Assembly (NCBI GenBank): GCA_907164885.2
Contig: OU015492.1
Coordinates: 201,612,738-201,676,737 of the forward strand
From: Dolomedes plantarius
Lineage: Eukaryota > Arthropoda > Arachnida > Araneae > Dolomedidae
Reading direction: 5' to 3'
Length of the DNA stretch: 64,000 nucleotides
The position numbers and the translations under genes are program-made. Shown in pieces: positions 59,121 to 64,000 of this stretch; position 1 is the stretch's first letter, and every line of letters begins with the position of its first letter. The notes beneath the pieces were generated by a model that did not search any database, was not told where the DNA came from, and worked only from the letters and a program-made list of their open reading frames with translations.

Positions 59121-62100
59121 AATAAAATATTTTATTATTGAATTATATAAATACCAACACATTTAATTATTCGTGGGTATCCTTTAGTCCCGTTGGAGTT
59201 ATCAGTCAGCCTGCTTTGGTAATCTCGAAAACGGTAAAATATTAAAATGAAAAATGTACTTCAAAACCATTAAAAGAGTGCATCTTTAGAATAAACGTTT
59301 TGTAAATTGTCCCATATTCCTGATTATTAATTTTAAAGTCTAAAAATATTATGAGCTATATCTTGTAAACACCTTATAATGAATGAAATAACGTTGTTAA
59401 TTAATGTCACGTAGTTATCCTGCGTGACCTGACTTCTAAATGCATGTGAAGTTGGCGCAGACTTAGCTTATTGATCCCAGTGTGATGGGACTTTCTTCTG
59501 GTCACTTACACTCGTCATTCCAAACTCGCCATTCAACTCTTCATTTCACACTCGTCATTCAACTTGTTAATAAATTCAAACTCTTTTTTAAACACTTAAT
59601 TTATTATTTTAACGAATTTTGAGACACGCTGACTTTTCACCGAGTATTATCCATGAAAGGGACATGCGAATAACAACTTTCTTTTGATAACACATCAATG
59701 ATTACTGCATAGGAATTTCATAATATTGGTTTTAATTAATTAAAGTAATGTACTATGATAGAACTAAAATAATATTAACTCAAAACGGCAGCTGGATTTT
59801 AAAATTTTAAAACTGAAGTATCACAATTAATTGAAACTTCAAGTTAATGATCTCCACTTACAAAAAAAAGAATCTGTATGATGCATCTTGTGATAAAGTT
59901 CAGAATGATATGAAATTACTTGAATATATCTTAACCAGAGCATAAAGGAATCTCAAAAGAAACTGTTGTGGCACAATTAGTTATAAATTTTAAATCTGAA
60001 CTAAAAAGTAAATTCATGTACCGTAACTGGACATCATATTTATACAATACTATCAGAGACGCTTTTATCACTCAAAATATATAACCTATTATTACCTTCA
60101 TTTTCTCCCTATATCGCAAAAAAAGGCGTAACAATAAAAAATTAAATGAAAAATGAAAGCATATACGGAAAAAAAACTGAATCGCTGACAAAAGAATATG
60201 GATTTTTTTTCTCTGCTTTATCCCTAAAGAATCGACCTACATTTTACTCGATAAGGATCGATAAAGTCTGATCTCATCAGCGAACAAGCTTTAAAGTTTA
60301 AAAAAAAATACTTCGGTGCTTACTACCAACTATTTTATCATTCCTGATGTTTTAGATATTTCATATTTTTATGCAAAATATTACGAGATAAAACTTTGCG
60401 TATTAAAATATACTTTAATATCTGTTTTTTCGTATGTACAAAAAGCTAAGAGTTCCCCAGGTATGTACACAGAGAGTGATAAAGTTCTTATCAAAGCCGT
60501 AATTATGTGTAACCGTAATTTTAATATTTCAATAATTTGAGCTTTTATATAGTACATGGCTAAAAAAGTTCTTCTTACAAATACTTGTTAATTTAATTCC
60601 TATATCAAAATGCACATAGAGTGCATATGCAATGATTCCATTTATTTGGACAAAAAGTAAGTTCGAAAATACTTATATTTAAATTAATCTTAGAAAAATA
60701 TCCTCAATTTATTTTACATCGTATAGAATAATTTGAATATGGATGTTGATGCCAGTCCAGAAATAAATAGTTTCCGCGAAAATATTTTGTATTCACATCA
60801 AAATATTTATTACCAAATAATCCTATAACTATCTGTTTCCTTTACTTATTTACTAATGATAACTCTTGTAAGGTTTCTTCGGTCGTTGTCAGTTACTGTC
60901 ATTATTTTGCACAAAGGAGTCTGAAAACCTGAATGAAACAGTGGCCTAAAACGCTTTCCAAGGATAGATGAACAGCCTAATACAATCTTTTATATTTCCG
61001 AACAAACAACGTTTACCGCTTATGTCGTCAATTTTGTTTTCACGAACTTGTATTAGCATCCAAACAAGCGTAAAATATCATTTTCTAACAGCATCGTATT
61101 GTTCATGCGTAAGGTTCGTAATAAACCTAGTAATAAGCTTCGTTTTTCTAATATAAAATTTCCGGATTTAATTCTAAACATTATATTTTTAAATCAGTTC
61201 ATATTTTGCAAATTTTCCTCACTTTAATGTTTACATTTTTTAACCAATGTAAAAATAAGGAATTATCTTACAGCATCTAAATATTACCAATCTGATACTA
61301 TTCCTATTATCAGTCTTTCAAATTCGTTACTGTACACTCTGAATTTAATGTAAATTAATTTCCTAATGGGCGTAGACTAGAGATCAAAAGTTTAACTCAA
61401 CACTAGTTCTGAATTTACGGATACTCGGTTAAATTAGAAAAATAGATGTCAGATCTTCAGAAGTAATGAAACACAATATGTATGAGCAATAGCTCATGTA
61501 AGATTCGTGTGTAGCAAAACATTTACAGTTATTACACAATATAACCAATTTCCAAAGTTTCCTTAAATTTGTCTTATGAAAGATATCATTCCATTTTATA
61601 AAATAACTCTTGCATCCAACTAGATTATTTTTGAATTTCATTTAATAAAAATTTACGTATTGTAAAATTGAAGGCATCGGGCACTGATGAGTGTTTCATA
61701 AATATGTTGCATTAATGAGCATTTTCATCTTAAAATCTAGTAACAAAGCTACTTAGGTGTTTTATAACTTATTTTTTTAATATCAATTTGAAATATAACG
61801 TCAGGCTTCTACAGGTTTTATCTATTTCCGTTTTCCAACAGCATCATAGAGGTTTTTTTTTTTTAATGAGAAAGAAAAAAATTTGAACATATAAGTTTAG
61901 AAAAATTAATTGAATCATTTCTCGAGCAATTAATGAAATGTCTTTCCTTTCCATTTTGCGGTATGTACCTCCACATTTCTCATATTCCTTTGAATTCTGA
62001 CAGATAGCTTTAACATTGTAATAAATGAATGCTTTTATTAAGAATTTAAATTATAATTTTAAATATTCACAATTTAACTTTAAGATGTAGTTTGATGTTT

Positions 62101-62228
62101 CCAAGCATTAGATTCGAATTTTAAAAAAATTGTATTTTTGACATTAAACTAGGAAAAAACCTTTACATATGCAACATACGATATCGATTTCCACACTTCT
62201 ATCGATATATATGATAACAGTATTTTAA
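59121..62228. other. AT-rich non-coding stretch
   Basis: About 3 kb with no gene, element end or tandem array recognised. Open frames at 60316-60540, 60968-61156 and 61429-61641 lack motifs. Confidence 0.5.
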
Positions 62229-63329
62229 GGTGATAAGGGACCTTGAACCTCAGTTACTTAAAATTTTCAATAAACTAAAAACATGCAAAAACCTAAAAAA
62301 AATAACAGGCAGAATTTAAAAAAAAATATTTTAAACTTTAGATGCTTATAAAAATGTTCAATTAACAATTATATTTATATACATATGATAAACTTACATT
62401 AAAAATTTTTGAATGATATTTTCAAAAAAGGAACATTTCAAAAAGGAACATTTTCAAAAATGTTAGAATTAAAAAAAAAATGAAAACTCATTATTCTGCC
62501 AAACAATCCTTATTTTGAACTAGAAGGTAACCCGTCATTTTGACGTCATAATGGAAAAAATATATGAAAGTTAAAAATTAATCCCGAATTATCTAACAAT
62601 ATTGCGTTTAATCCACACCTTGTAAAAGCAAACCCTTTCATTATTTTTTAGTTATTTAATTTTTCATGCGATTGGAATAGTAGACTGCCATCCAACCCGT
62701 CATTTTGATGTCATAATACTAATAATGACGTCATAATGGAAAAAGTATATGAAAGTTAAAAAATAATCCTGAATTATCTAAGAATATTGCATTTAATCCA
62801 CACCTTGTAAAAGCAAACCCTTTCATTATTTTTTATTTATTTAGTTTTTCATGTGATTGGAGTAGTAGACTGCCATCCAGTTTTTTACAGCTCACTACGC
62901 GATATGAATACTTGAGCTACTTGATTCATTCATATTCAAGTTTGTTTACTTTCAGAATTCATCGCAAAGGTAAACAGATTTTTAAAAAGTGTTAAATATA
63001 CAACTAAAAGCATCCAATTTTTTTTAGTTCAGAATGTTTTATAGAAAAATAGGCTTAACAAACGTGATTTGATGGAGAAGATATTACTTTTCAGGTAAGA
63101 AAAAATTCTGATCCACATCTGAAATTGAAATTAAGCCTAACCGGCTGTTTGTTTACTGAGGGATTCAATTGAAAGATGAATACAGCCCGGAAGTATTATA
63201 CAGAGACAACGGCAATTATATATATAATTCAAAGGGTCTTCAATGCAGCAAAAAAGAAAATTATTTTCCTTCTGTATACAGTTAAAATTTTAAAGTTAAA
63301 AAATTCGAGGTTGAAGGTCTCTTGTAGCA
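62229..63329. mobile_element. Long-TIR TTAA MITE, family A, copy 4, interrupted
   Basis: Left: TTAA (62225-62228), then GGTGATAAGGGACCTTGAACC. Right: GAGGTTGAAGGTCTCTTGTAG ending near 63329, where the TTAA has decayed to TGAA. Core words (ATTATTCTGCCAAA) match the reverse complement of the copy at 49605. A Helitron-like element occupies 62520-63227, leaving about 390 bp of MITE. Confidence 0.75.
62520..63227 (-). mobile_element. Helitron-like element, family H6, copy 2
   Basis: Nearly the same sequence as 51404-52128, from CTAG (preceded by GAA) to TATATATAA (followed by TTC). The tandem 3' segment is present here too, at 62529 and 62694. The first repeat lacks an ACTAATAATGACGTCATA-type stretch, which makes its period 165 instead of 184. 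Insertion between A and T of the host MITE confirms both boundaries. Confidence 0.78.
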
Positions 63330-64000
63330 TGAATCGGATCTATATACTTTTTTTAATACAACGAGATTCTACAGCATAGAATATACACCGAACAACTATT
63401 ACCAGAAATTCCATCGTCCGATATCATAACCTGTTCAAAGTCAAATTCATAGGAAGAGGTTCTGAAAGAAAAATAATTTCAGATATCATCTTCGAATTTT
63501 TCTCCCGTTCAGATGAAAATCTTTTTTTAAAGTACCTAAAAATGGACAGAGCTTATAATGTCGTACATCTCAGTCAGCAAATTTCAATTTCCGACAAATC
63601 AGCACATGCGAATTCAAGGTTTATTCTCAACTTATATGATCCATCTGGGGCATTTATAGGAGTTTACAATGTTTGTATAACGTAAGCATTACATCTTAGA
63701 CAGAAAACATTAATGAATTTTTAAAAAATCGAAATATATAAAACATTTTTTGAATAGTTTCTTTTTTAAATATGTAAAATGTAAACCTAATATCATATTG
63801 TTCTCAAATAATATCTGATAGAAAAAAAAATATGGATTTTATAAACATCTTTTTAAAACATTTGTATCGGGTAAAATCCTTAATTTTTATTCTAAAATTT
63901 TAAAAGATATGAAAGGATAACACTATAGATTTCAATATAATCTTATTGGAGAGCAAAGGACTGGAATGAGACATAGGTTACAGATGTTGGGCAATAGCAC
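63330..64000. other. Unassigned non-coding stretch
   Basis: No gene, array or element end recognised up to the end of the window. Confidence 0.45.

Overview
This is a strongly AT-rich eukaryotic window with no bacterial or viral layout. I found no host gene that I can name. The sequence is dominated by transposable-element copies, most of them non-autonomous, and by long (TA)n microsatellites. The mixture (Tc1/mariner, pogo/Tigger-like, hAT-like, PIF/Harbinger-like and TTAA-targeting MITEs plus several Helitron families) and the transposase motifs fit an arthropod genome. An arachnid is my guess, but nothing here proves it. The window is best read as intergenic or deep intronic DNA.

Layout. 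0-8 kb: a mariner-type MITE (338-603), a perfect 34-bp-arm palindrome (1837-1910), a PIF/Harbinger-like MITE with TTA target duplications (4648-4827), and two inverted Helitrons of one family (5321-6113 and 6531-7228) with a possible SINE between them. 8-20 kb: duplicated segments, a hAT-like element (10359-10903), a TTAA-flanked MITE beside its own duplicated empty site (11075-11267), a 171-bp tandem array with palindromic junctions (12261-12759), long-TIR TTAA MITEs, another Helitron, and a decayed full-length mariner-superfamily element (17905-19190). 20-32 kb: local duplications, a tRNA-like segment, and a cluster of one Tigger-type MITE and three Helitron families joined by (TA)n tracts. 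33-43 kb: a MITE flanked by CTAA, a probable solo LTR with a CCGT duplication (34532-35087), a Helitron whose 5' end is repeated four times (36362-37275), a transposase pseudogene interrupted by a young MITE (37480-38720), and two more Helitrons. 44-64 kb: two hAT MITEs with near-perfect 8-bp duplications, several pogo/Tigger-type elements (one with a recognisable transposase C-terminus), nested insertions at 49.3-50.5 kb and 62.2-63.3 kb, and a tandemly duplicated MITE-bearing unit at 57.3-58.2 kb.

The coding potential that remains is thin. Two transposase pseudogenes and one transposase fragment are recognisable. Three short stretches look exon-like (41141-41273 plus, 42491-42739 minus, 46870-47175 plus), but I cannot assign them to any family. 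The most informative content is structural: nested insertions whose empty sites can be read from the sequence, and Helitrons that carry tandem copies of their own ends. I did not find a convincing undescribed multi-gene system.
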